This document shows, piece after piece, positions 7,990-14,992 of a stretch of 16,818 bases of DNA; the stretch's first letter is position 1; each line of letters opens with the position of its first letter. Position numbers and translations under genes: made by a program. The DNA is from an uncultured Prevotella sp. (GTDB taxonomy: Bacteria > Bacteroidota > Bacteroidia > Bacteroidales > Bacteroidaceae), in contig CAMUQM010000021.1 in the NCBI GenBank assembly GCA_947095945.1, positions 1 through 16,818 of the forward strand, given 5' to 3'. The notes below the pieces were generated by a model, which saw nothing but the letters and a program-made list of their open reading frames with translations, was not told the DNA's origin and did no database searches.

Positions 7990-8610
7990 TTATTCCATTG
8001 GGAATAAGCCAAAGAGTCGGTCATCAATCATATCTGTGACACGTTTGAAGTCTTGTGGGTTGTCTTGGAAGTCAGTTGTGTCACCATCGACAATCATCAG
8101 ATGTCCCTTGTAAGTCTTAATCCATTCCTCATAACGCTCGTTGAGACCACGGAGGTAGTCAATACGCATTGTTTGTTCGTAGTCACGTCCACGTTGTTGG
8201 ATGTGGTCGATGAGGCGAGGGATAGAACAACGGATGTAAATCATTAAGTCTGGCAGCTTAACTAATGAGAGCATCAGATCGAAGAGGTCGGTGTAATTGT
8301 TGAAATCACGCTCTGACATCAATCCCATATCATAGAGATTAGGTGCAAAGATACGTGCATCCTCGAAGATAGTACGGTCTTGAATGATAGTATCCTTTGA
8401 TTGTGAGATCTCTACAACATCACGAAAACGCTTGTTGAGGAAGTAAATCTGTAGATTGAATGACCAGCGTGTCATGTCAGCATAGTAGTCTTCCAAATAC
8501 GGGTTGTTGTCAACTGGTTCGAAATGAGCTTTCCATCCGTAACGTTTTGCGAGCATTTTGGTGAGTGTAGTCTTACCAGCTCCAATATTTCCTGCGATTG
8601 CTATATGCAT
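7990..8610 (-). CDS. Deoxynucleoside kinase (downstream paralogue)
   Basis: 206 residues from the ATG at 8610. An earlier in-frame ATG at 8640 would add ten residues, but the chosen start matches the neighbouring paralogue and places MHIAIAGNIGAGKTTL, with its P-loop, at the N-terminus. It belongs to the dCK/dGK family, which phosphorylates deoxynucleosides with NTP. The family features are the P-loop, PVDNNPY, the QDRTIFED segment (DRS-type motif) and the Arg-rich lid RGRDYEQ. About half its residues are identical by eye to the next gene upstream, so the two arose by tandem duplication. Base specificity is not readable from sequence. Confidence 0.93.
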   Translation of the reverse strand: MHIAIAGNIGAGKTTLTKMLAKRYGWKAHFEPVDNNPYLEDYYADMTRWSFNLQIYFLNKRFRDVVEISQSKDTIIQDRTIFEDARIFAPNLYDMGLMSERDFNNYTDLFDLMLSLVKLPDLMIYIRCSIPRLIDHIQQRGRDYEQTMRIDYLRGLNERYEEWIKTYKGHLMIVDGDTTDFQDNPQDFKRVTDMIDDRLFGLFPME

Positions 8611-8736
8611 AATATGTGTGTATCTAATTGCCCACCTCACGGCTACCTCTTATAATAAGGTATGGTTGATTCGGTGTTGTGGGTATGTGAATTCTTGTTA
8701 GTTTGTTTATGTTAATTCCCTTTCAGTACTTTGATA

Positions 8737-8764
8737 GCCCTCCCTTTGGGGCAAGGTAGAGGGC
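8737..8764. repeat. Intergenic stem-loop between the two kinases
   Basis: GCCCTC (8737-8742) and GAGGGC (8759-8764) with inner CCTT/AAGG form a hairpin with a 2-nt bulge. It lies just downstream of the upstream kinase stop. No T tract follows on the minus strand, so it is a weak terminator candidate, or a 3'-end-stabilising hairpin allowing partial read-through. Confidence 0.45.
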
Positions 8765-8778
8765 GCTTTGTTCGTATC

Positions 8779-9393
8779 TTAGAACAAGCCGAAGAGCTCT
8801 CTGTCAATTTTGTCAGTAATGAAACCAAAGTCTTTTGGGCGGTGTTGATAGTCGAGATTGTCGACATCAATCGTCAGAACACGCCCTTTATACTTCTCTT
8901 TGATAAACTCTTCATAGCGCTTGTTGAGGTTCTCAAGATAGTCTAATGGCATCTTCTGTTCATACTCTCGTCCACGTTTCTCAATGTTAGAAACAAGATG
9001 GCTGACAGAAGCACGAAGATAAATCATCAGATCTGGGAAGCTGACAGCATCCGTCATGTCCTCGAACAACTCCATATAGGTTTCATAGTCACGGTCGTCA
9101 AGATTACCCATGGCATAGTTGTTCTCCGTAAAAACGTAGACTCCTTCATAGATAGAGCGATCTTGTACTACTGACTCATCACTCCGACTTATCTCAAGTA
9201 GGTCTTTGAAACGCTCCTTTAAGAAGAATACTTCCATTGGGAACGACCAACGCTTTATGTCTTTATAATAGTCTTCTAAGTAGGGGTTATAGTCTACTGA
9301 CTCAAATCTTGGCTTCCAACCATAGCGTTTGGCAAGCATTGTTGTGAGTGTTGTCTTACCGCTACCTATATTTCCTGCAATTGCAATGTGCAT
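8779..9393 (-). CDS. Deoxynucleoside kinase (upstream paralogue)
   Basis: 204 residues, dCK/dGK family. P-loop GNIGSGKTTL, SVDYNPYLEDYY, QDRSIYEG and lid RGREYEQ are visible, and it ends in ELFGLF like its partner (RLFGLFPME). It differs from the partner around the base pocket (for example SVDYNPY against PVDNNPY), so the two may prefer different deoxynucleosides. In Lactobacillus acidophilus comparable tandem genes encode subunits of heterodimeric deoxyadenosine kinases, and a similar arrangement is possible here. The 168-bp gap to the downstream kinase has no recognisable promoter, so co-transcription is likely. Confidence 0.93.
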   Translation of the reverse strand: MHIAIAGNIGSGKTTLTTMLAKRYGWKPRFESVDYNPYLEDYYKDIKRWSFPMEVFFLKERFKDLLEISRSDESVVQDRSIYEGVYVFTENNYAMGNLDDRDYETYMELFEDMTDAVSFPDLMIYLRASVSHLVSNIEKRGREYEQKMPLDYLENLNKRYEEFIKEKYKGRVLTIDVDNLDYQHRPKDFGFITDKIDRELFGLF

Positions 9394-9403
9394 AACATAG
9401 TGT

Positions 9404-9458
9404 CCACGTGTACATCTCTGGCTTTCCCTTTGATAGACAACGCCAGAGATGTCAGTGG
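9404..9458 (-). promoter_or_regulatory. Large stem-loop immediately before the kinase start
   Basis: ACATCTCTGGC (9412-9422) and GCCAGAGATGT (9442-9452) form a perfect 11-bp stem with a 19-nt loop, extended by CCAC/GTGG across a small internal loop. It lies between the pafA stop and the kinase ATG and ends only 10 nt before that ATG. The minus strand has no T tract after it. It may be a pafA 3' hairpin, an RNA processing site or a translation-controlling structure. Confidence 0.6.
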
Positions 9459-9474
9459 ATAATATTGTTTATAT

Positions 9475-10953
9475 TTAGAATTGATTTCTTGCCTTACCTA
9501 CACAACCATTTGGCATCTGGATATGTAACATCGCGCATACTGTTGGTGCAATATCTACGATATGTGTCTCCATATTGCTTGCACCATGCTTCACGTTCCA
9601 ACCAAAGAGGAGGAAAGGAATGTGTGTGTCGTATGGGAATGGCTGTCCATGCTGTGTTCCACGGAAGTCTGGTCTGTCCTTGCCACCAAAGAACTGTGGG
9701 CGTGTGACAACACCGATCTCACCAGAACGACCACGGAAGTAACCATTCTGCATACGCTCCTTTATCCATTCTGGCATTGTTGTTTCGCTGACTTTCTCCT
9801 CGTCAAAGACATAGAGGAACTGTGGGTCTTGCTTCAACCACTCTACAGACTCATCGATAATCTCCTGCTTTTTCTTACCAGCTGCAGCGATTGTTGAGTC
9901 ATTAAAGTAGAATTGATAGTTGTCTTCACCCATTACAGGACTGATACCAAACTTTCCTTGCAGATAGGTATTGAGGTCTTTAACAGTCTGCTTATAATCC
10001 CATCCACCTGCTGGAATGCGATGCTCACGCATATAGTTATAGTTGTGAGCTGCACCGTGGTCAGCAGTAAGGAAGAGCAGGTAGTTGCCTTCACCCACCT
10101 CTTTGTCAAGCACCTTAAGGAACCATGCCAAGTCTTTGTCTAACTGCATGTAAACCTCGTGGTTCTCTTTTCCACGTGTAGAGTATTTATGTCCGATGAT
10201 ATCTGTAGATGAGATACTCACAGTGAGCATGTCAGTTTCTTTTCCCTTACCGAGTTTCTCGTTCTTCAATGCTGCTTCAGCCATCTTGAATGTCATGGTA
10301 ACACCCTGTGGTGAACCCTTGATATCGAACTTAGGAGCAGTACGATTCTTAGCGTTAAAATCTTCAACCCACTGTGGCAACTTGTCCATATAGAATGTTG
10401 AAGAAACAAAACAGCCTGCTGAGGTGTCCCACCAGTAAGCGGCATCGGCAGCATGACCCGCAGGAAGAATAGATGCACGGTCCTTTAATGCCACACCAAT
10501 CACCTTTGAACGGAAGTCTGTTGCAATCTGAAGTTCGTCTCCAATCGTAGAGGTAAGCATACGACGAGGACTCATCTGACCCTCTGAGCTATCAGAACCA
10601 ACACTCTTCACCATCTTGTCTTCGCAACAGTAAACACTCTTATCGTCTTGATAAAAATAGTTTCCTGCAATACCAGTGAAGGCAGGGATTGAGCCTGTGT
10701 AAACAGAACTATGGCCGATAGCTGTCACTGTTGGTGCATAGTTGATATGTGTATTCTCAAAAGAGAAACCTTGGTTGAGCAATCTTTTCAAACCATCATT
10801 ACCATATTCATTATTGTAATAGTAAAGATAATCCCAACGCATTTGGTCGACAACAAGACCAACAACCAACTTTGGTCGCTGTATCTGCGCATTGGCTGCT
10901 GCTGCAATGAGCAATCCAGCTACAAGAAAAAGCAGTTTTTTCATTTTAGGCAT
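9475..10953 (-). CDS. PafA-type alkaline phosphatase
   Basis: This is a periplasmic phosphomonoesterase of the alkaline phosphatase superfamily, 492 residues. The signal peptide KKLLFLVAGLLIAAAANA is clear; Met4 is an alternative start. The active site matches Chryseobacterium PafA in both residues and spacing: Asp36 in VVDQMRWDY, nucleophile Thr77 in YAPTVTAIGH, Asn98 21 residues later, Lys157/Arg159 in LKDRASILPAGH, metal ligands Asp251 and His255 in DIIGH, Asp298-His299 in TADHG, and a final His (probably His435) in GTQHG. The Thr nucleophile and the Lys/Arg pair separate it from phosphodiesterase-type relatives. Likely substrates are nucleotides and sugar phosphates, giving phosphate plus nucleosides. 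The two kinases lie directly downstream. Confidence 0.93.
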   Translation of the reverse strand: MPKMKKLLFLVAGLLIAAAANAQIQRPKLVVGLVVDQMRWDYLYYYNNEYGNDGLKRLLNQGFSFENTHINYAPTVTAIGHSSVYTGSIPAFTGIAGNYFYQDDKSVYCCEDKMVKSVGSDSSEGQMSPRRMLTSTIGDELQIATDFRSKVIGVALKDRASILPAGHAADAAYWWDTSAGCFVSSTFYMDKLPQWVEDFNAKNRTAPKFDIKGSPQGVTMTFKMAEAALKNEKLGKGKETDMLTVSISSTDIIGHKYSTRGKENHEVYMQLDKDLAWFLKVLDKEVGEGNYLLFLTADHGAAHNYNYMREHRIPAGGWDYKQTVKDLNTYLQGKFGISPVMGEDNYQFYFNDSTIAAAGKKKQEIIDESVEWLKQDPQFLYVFDEEKVSETTMPEWIKERMQNGYFRGRSGEIGVVTRPQFFGGKDRPDFRGTQHGQPFPYDTHIPFLLFGWNVKHGASNMETHIVDIAPTVCAMLHIQMPNGCVGKARNQF

Positions 10954-10970
10954 GTGTTTAAATTATGATG

Positions 10971-10978
10971 CAAACTTA
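10971..10978 (-). promoter_or_regulatory. -7 element for pafA
   Basis: The minus strand reads TAAGTTTG followed by C, an exact TAnnTTTG match. Predicted transcription starts near 10966, only about 13 nt before the first ATG (22 nt before Met4). It is the only recognisable leftward promoter found in the gaps from here to trxB, so it may serve pafA and the kinases. Confidence 0.6.
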
Positions 10979-11011
10979 CATATTTTTTTTTAATTTCTCG
11001 ACTTTTTTGTC

Positions 11012-11019
11012 TACTTTTG
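11012..11019 (+). promoter_or_regulatory. -7 element for the response regulator
   Basis: This reads TACTTTTG followed by C and faces right, back to back with the pafA element 33 bp away. The predicted leader is about 33 nt. The two -7 elements are close enough for a regulator bound between them to affect both genes. Confidence 0.6.
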
Positions 11020-11056
11020 CACTTAGTCGAAATGATATTAAATACAAACAAGAATT

Positions 11057-11701
11057 ATGCAGAATATCATTATTGCAGATAATCAGGATATCACACGAGC
11101 TGGAATGGCTTATGTGCTTTCTAAAATTGGGAATGTATCTTGTCAGGTGGCAAGCAACAAGTCAGAGTTGATACTCCTCTTAAACGATTGTCCTGATGCG
11201 GTTGTGATATTGGATTATACTTTGTTTGATATTTCCAGCGAGTCAGATCTTCTTATTATTGGTCAGCGTTTTTCGCTATCACATCTTGTTTTATGGAGTG
11301 AGGAATTGAGTGTAGACTTCATTCGTAACCTTGTTAATGTTAGCAATCGCATTAGTGTTCTTATGAAGGATGCTAAAATGTCTGAAATAGAACAATGCCT
11401 TGACTATGTGCTACAAGGTCAACGCTTTCTCTGTCAGCATGCTACAAATATGATTTTAGCGCCTACTTCGACGATAGACAAGGAAGCTATGGTGTTGACA
11501 AAAACGGAAACTGAGATTTTGAAAGAGATAGCCCAAGGTATTACTACACGTGAGATAGCTGAGAAACGTTTTTCTTCTTTCCACACCGTCAACACACACA
11601 GAAAGAATATCTTTCGTAAGTTAGGTGTGAATAATGTGCATGAAGCTATACGCTATGCGATGCGTTCGGGATTGGTTGATGCTGCAGAATATTATATCTA
11701 A
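11057..11701 (+). CDS. NarL/FixJ-family response regulator (LuxR-type HTH)
   Basis: 214 residues. The receiver domain has acidic pair Asp8/Asp11, phospho-acceptor Asp53 in VVILDYTLFD, Ser81 in LWSEE and Lys104 in VLMKDAK, so it keeps all residues needed for phosphorylation. The C-terminal LuxR HTH spans roughly residues 146-205 (LTKTETEILKEIAQG, TTREIAEK, HTVNTHRKNIFRKLGV). No histidine kinase is adjacent, so it is an orphan here. It is divergent from pafA, which suggests but does not show local regulation. The start is supported by the -7 element 38 bp upstream. Confidence 0.92.
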   Translation: MQNIIIADNQDITRAGMAYVLSKIGNVSCQVASNKSELILLLNDCPDAVVILDYTLFDISSESDLLIIGQRFSLSHLVLWSEELSVDFIRNLVNVSNRISVLMKDAKMSEIEQCLDYVLQGQRFLCQHATNMILAPTSTIDKEAMVLTKTETEILKEIAQGITTREIAEKRFSSFHTVNTHRKNIFRKLGVNNVHEAIRYAMRSGLVDAAEYYI

Positions 11702-11888
11702 AGTTCTGTCTTTTTAATTCTCTTTTATTTCTGCCCTTTCTTTTTCAGAATTGTTAGAGGAATGATTAATGCTTATTGAGTGTGAAATATATTTACATTT
11801 GTGGCTGTATTTTCATCCCTTTTTTGCCTAAAAACACTCTAATTTTTACGTTTCTGTAACTGACCTATTATCAAATAGTTAGAAGAGT

Positions 11889-11998
11889 GTAAACGAAAAG
11901 GTGCTTAGTTAGACTTCAAAAGGGCGTTAGTAAGAGCTCAAAAGGGCATCTATTGGAGGTCAATTAAGCCTTAATTCAAATGCTATTAAGCCTTAGTT
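11889..11998. repeat. Degenerate 22-bp-period tandem array (five units)
   Basis: Five consecutive 22-bp units keep register from 11889. Units 2 and 3 (11911 and 11933) share TCAAAAGGGC exactly 22 bp apart (11916 and 11938). Units 4 and 5 (11955 and 11977) share ATTAAGCCTTA exactly 22 bp apart. Unit 1 resembles unit 2 through AAAAGG and TTAGT at matching positions, and unit 5 also ends in TTAGTT like unit 1. The units are more alike in pairs than as a whole, as if the array grew by local duplication and drifted. It has no spacers and no coding frame. Confidence 0.7.
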
Positions 11999-12107
11999 GA
12001 TTTTTATGTTGTGACTTTTTTATTACAAAGAGGGGGCGGGGATTTAGTTTTATCTAACCTGTTCTTATAATATTGTAGTCTACTTTCAACTTAGGTTGAG
12101 TACAAAG

Positions 12108-12153
12108 AAAGAGCCGTATCAAACACTATTCTTGTGAATTGATACGGCTCTTT
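12108..12153 (-). terminator. Bidirectional intrinsic terminator (OPT transporter / response regulator side)
   Basis: A 15-bp perfect stem (12108-12122 with 12139-12153, core GAGCCGTATC/GATACGGCTC) has an inner CAC/GTG pair and a small loop. TTT flanks it on both strands (TTTT on plus, TTTCTTTG on minus). It lies 35 bp past the OPT stop and is the first strong stop for rightward transcripts from the response regulator. Confidence 0.85.
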
Positions 12154-12188
12154 TATGCGTAGTAATAACGTGTAATCTTAATATAGGT

Positions 12189-14177
12189 TTATTCTGCCAA
12201 CTCCTTTTTGTTAAGCTTCGTTGCAAGAATGAAGTAGAGAATCAATGCAGCGTAAGCCACGAGAGAGAGGAGTTCTGAAAGATGATTCTCCCACCATGAT
12301 GAGTAATCGAATTCGATACCACCAAATTTTAGTAAGGCAGAAACAACACCCATGAGTGCACCACCAGCAATGAAGCCTGATGCCAAGAGAGTTCCCTTAT
12401 CTCCACGTGCCTTATTTACAGCTTCGTCCTTAGAACGAGTGGTTACATACCAGTTTACAGCTCCACCTATTAAGAGTGGAATATTCAACTCCAAAGGAAT
12501 GAACATACCCAAAGCGAAAGCCAAAGCAGGAACCTTACAGCGGTCGAGTACGAGTGCAATAACAGCACCAATACCATAGAGAACCCAAGGTGCACCCTGT
12601 CCGCTCATCAATGGTTTGATAACAGCTGCCATTGCATTAGCCTGTGGAGCAGCCAATTTACCAGAGTTGAAGCCATAGGTCTTATCCAAGACAATCATCA
12701 CACCAGCCACAGTAGCTGCAGAGATAATCGTGCCGAGGAACTTCCATGTCTCCTGCTTCTTAGGAGTTGTACCGAGCCAATAGCCAATCTTCAAGTCGGT
12801 AATAAACGAACCTGCCATTGAAAGGGCTGTACATACAACGCCACCCATCAAAAGGGCTGCCAACATACCAGCGTTACCTTTTAGTCCTACTGCCACCATA
12901 ACGACAGAAGCAAGGATGAGGGTCATCAGTGTCATACCTGATACTGGGTTACTTCCTACAATAGCAATGGCATTTGCTGCAACTGTGGTAAAGAGGAAGG
13001 CAATGATTGCGACGAGCAAGATGCCCACAACTGCATGAAGCAGATTGAAGTCCATCACTCCAAAATAGAAGAAAAGGAAGGTGATGATGAGCGTTGCAAT
13101 ACTTCCGAAAGCAATAATCTTGAAGGAAATATCACGTTGTGTACGGATAATCTCTTCCTGTCCACTGCCCTTACCTTTCATCTCACGTGCAGCCAAACCA
13201 ACAGCACTCTTGATGATGCCCCATGACTTCACGATACCAATGATACCTGACATTGCAATGCCACCGATACCGATTGAACGAGCGTATGACTTAAAGATAG
13301 CCTCTGGAGCCATCTGACCAACGGCTGTTGTGATAGATGGGTCCCACTGATTCAATACGGTGTCTGGGAAAATGAGTGCCATTCCCGGTACGATGAGCCA
13401 CCATACGGTCAATGAACCAACACAAATAATAAAGGCATATTTCAGGCCGATGATATAACCAAGTCCGAGGACTGCTGCACCGGTATTGACCTTGAAGACA
13501 AGCTTAGCCTTATCTGCAATCGTCTCACCAAAGCCAAGCATACGACTGGTGACGTTCTCATTCCACCAACCAAAGGTGGCTACAATGAAATCATAAAGTC
13601 CACCTACAAGACCAGCGAGAAGGAGAGGTTTTGCCTGACTTCCACCTTTCTCACCGCTCACGAGTACCTGTGTGGTAGCCGTAGCTTCAGGGAAAGGATA
13701 TTTACCATGCTGATCTTTAACAAAATACTTACGGAAAGGAATCAAAAAGAGAATACCCAAGACGCCGCCTAAAGCTGCTGCAATGAAGATATTGAAGAAA
13801 TCAGCTTCTAACTCAAGCATATAAATAGCTGGCATTACGAAGATACCTCCCGCAACGACAGCACCTGAACAGGCACCGATACTCTGGATAATGACATTCT
13901 CACCCAAGGCGTTTTTGCGCTTTGTGGCAGAGGATACACCAATCGCAATAATGGCAATTGGGATGGCAGCTTCAAATACCTGTCCTACCTTCAAACCAAG
14001 ATAGGCAGCAGCAGCAGAGAAGAGAACTGCCATGAGAATACCCCAAGTGATAGACCATGGGCTTACTTCACGATACGTCTCCTGTGGAGACATGACTGGC
14101 TTGTACTCTTCGCCATCTTTCAACTCCCTGAAGGCATTCTCAGGAAGATCAATGTTTTGATTCGCGTTATTTTCCAT
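12189..14177 (-). CDS. OPT family oligopeptide transporter
   Basis: 662 residues with many hydrophobic membrane spans, typical of the oligopeptide transporter (OPT) superfamily of proton-coupled importers. Diagnostic features are the long soluble N-terminus leading into VSPWSITWGILMAVLFSAAAAYLG (residues about 39-62), the conserved KYPFPEATAT segment on the cytoplasmic side, and later SNPVSGMTLM and SFITDLKIGYWLG. Likely substrates are small peptides, with metal-chelate transport as the other known role of this superfamily. The gene is monocistronic: its own promoter lies 24 bp upstream and a strong terminator downstream. Peptide uptake fits an amino-acid-fermenting organism. Confidence 0.93.
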   Translation of the reverse strand: MENNANQNIDLPENAFRELKDGEEYKPVMSPQETYREVSPWSITWGILMAVLFSAAAAYLGLKVGQVFEAAIPIAIIAIGVSSATKRKNALGENVIIQSIGACSGAVVAGGIFVMPAIYMLELEADFFNIFIAAALGGVLGILFLIPFRKYFVKDQHGKYPFPEATATTQVLVSGEKGGSQAKPLLLAGLVGGLYDFIVATFGWWNENVTSRMLGFGETIADKAKLVFKVNTGAAVLGLGYIIGLKYAFIICVGSLTVWWLIVPGMALIFPDTVLNQWDPSITTAVGQMAPEAIFKSYARSIGIGGIAMSGIIGIVKSWGIIKSAVGLAAREMKGKGSGQEEIIRTQRDISFKIIAFGSIATLIITFLFFYFGVMDFNLLHAVVGILLVAIIAFLFTTVAANAIAIVGSNPVSGMTLMTLILASVVMVAVGLKGNAGMLAALLMGGVVCTALSMAGSFITDLKIGYWLGTTPKKQETWKFLGTIISAATVAGVMIVLDKTYGFNSGKLAAPQANAMAAVIKPLMSGQGAPWVLYGIGAVIALVLDRCKVPALAFALGMFIPLELNIPLLIGGAVNWYVTTRSKDEAVNKARGDKGTLLASGFIAGGALMGVVSALLKFGGIEFDYSSWWENHLSELLSLVAYAALILYFILATKLNKKELAE

Positions 14178-14200
14178 TGTTTAATAGTATTATTTGCTTG

Positions 14201-14208
14201 CAAAGATA
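14201..14208 (-). promoter_or_regulatory. -7 element for the OPT transporter
   Basis: The minus strand reads TATCTTTG followed by C, an exact TAnnTTTG match, giving a leader of about 19 nt. It is back to back with the trmO promoter about 40 bp away. Confidence 0.6.
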
Positions 14209-14224
14209 AATAAAAATCATTTAT

Positions 14225-14257
14225 CTTGTATCAATTCACTGTAAAATATTACCTTTG
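14225..14257 (+). promoter_or_regulatory. Promoter of trmO, predicting a leaderless mRNA
   Basis: The -7 element TACCTTTG (14250-14257) is preceded after 21 bp by CTTG (14225-14228), a partial -33. The ATG at 14263 begins only 6 bp after the -7 element, at about the expected transcription start. Confidence 0.65.
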
Positions 14258-14262
14258 CCAAT

Positions 14263-14928
14263 ATGAAAGAGATTAGACCCATTGCTTTTTTCCGCTCTCC
14301 CCTGACGTCGAAGTTTGGTATTCCTCGCCAAAGTGGACTGGCTAACAATCTTGTAGGTAAGATTGTGTTTGAGCCTCAGTACCAGCGTGAGGAGGCACTA
14401 CGTGGATTGGAAGACTTTGATTATCTGTGGTTAATTTGGGGCTTTTCAGCTAATAAGTCTACCGATGATAGTAAGTTGACAGTTCGTCCTCCACGTTTGG
14501 GAGGCAATGAGCGTTTAGGGGTGTTTGCCACTCGTTCGCCCTTCCGTCCAAATGGTCTTGGACTTTCTTCTGTTCGTATAAAGCGAATCGTGGATGGCAT
14601 TATTGAAGTTGTTGGAGCTGACTTGATGGACGGTACGCCAATCTATGATATAAAACCATATATCTCATACGTTGATAGTCATCCAGAGGCAAGAGGCGGT
14701 TTTACCGATAAGAAAGAATGGCAACAACTATCTGTTGTTATTGCAAAGGAATATTCTAAGTTATTTGATGCAGAGGAGCTTGCAGCCTTAAAGGAGGTGC
14801 TATCGCAAGACCCACGTCCACAATATCAACATGATGCAGCGCGTGTTTATGGTATGCCTTTTGGTGGGAAGGATGTAAAGTTTAGGGTTGAGGGAGAAGT
14901 GTTAGAGGTTGTAGGGGTTGATTATTAG
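14263..14928 (+). CDS. trmO: tRNA (N6-threonylcarbamoyladenosine37-N6)-methyltransferase TrmO
   Basis: TrmO (TsaA/VirR-like, UPF0066) uses S-adenosylmethionine to methylate t6A37 to m6t6A in some tRNAs. At 221 residues it matches the usual bacterial length. Signature segments are FRSPLTSKFGIPRQSG near the N-terminus, FDYLWLIWGF, then FATRSPFRPNGLGLS and DGTPIYDIKPYISYVD, where the cofactor and substrate pocket lies. The only upstream promoter places transcription start at the ATG, which supports this start. The stop codon lies inside a 9-bp tandem repeat that fills the gap to the next gene. Confidence 0.95.
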   Translation: MKEIRPIAFFRSPLTSKFGIPRQSGLANNLVGKIVFEPQYQREEALRGLEDFDYLWLIWGFSANKSTDDSKLTVRPPRLGGNERLGVFATRSPFRPNGLGLSSVRIKRIVDGIIEVVGADLMDGTPIYDIKPYISYVDSHPEARGGFTDKKEWQQLSVVIAKEYSKLFDAEELAALKEVLSQDPRPQYQHDAARVYGMPFGGKDVKFRVEGEVLEVVGVDY

Positions 14929-14992
14929 GCTAATTAGGCTAATTAGGGCAATAAGCCTAATTGGGCTAATAAGGCCAATAAGCCTAATAATC
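14920..14992. repeat. 9-bp tandem array with nested inverted repeats; possible terminator
   Basis: Seven consecutive 9-bp units run from 14925 to 14987: TTAGGCTAA twice, then TTAGGGCAA, TAAGCCTAA, TTGGGCTAA, TAAGGCCAA and TAAGCCTAA. Because the unit is nearly its own reverse complement, the block folds. GATTATTAGGCT (14920-14931) pairs perfectly with AGCCTAATAATC (14981-14992), and AATTAGGCT (14932-14940) with AGCCTAATT (14954-14962). It begins in the last trmO codons and ends 2 bp before the stop of the opposing gene. It may act as a two-way terminator, although T tracts are poor. Confidence 0.75.

Larger units (their letters stand above)
11702..12188. other. 487-bp convergent intergenic region with repeat element
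   Basis: This gap separates the response regulator from the OPT transporter. No credible gene is seen on either strand. It holds an orphan rightward TACATTTG (11794-11801), a wide inverted repeat with arms ACACTCT (11834-11840) and AGAGTGT (11884-11890) enclosing a small hairpin (CTATT/AATAG), a 22-bp-period array (11889-11998), a G-rich patch near 12031-12041 and a bidirectional terminator (12108-12153). Confidence 0.7.

Noticed and set aside
11889..11998. CRISPR-like array
   Set aside because: Units are directly adjacent with no unique spacers, repeats are degenerate, and no cas gene is present. The same reasoning applies to 5517-5592 and 14925-14987.
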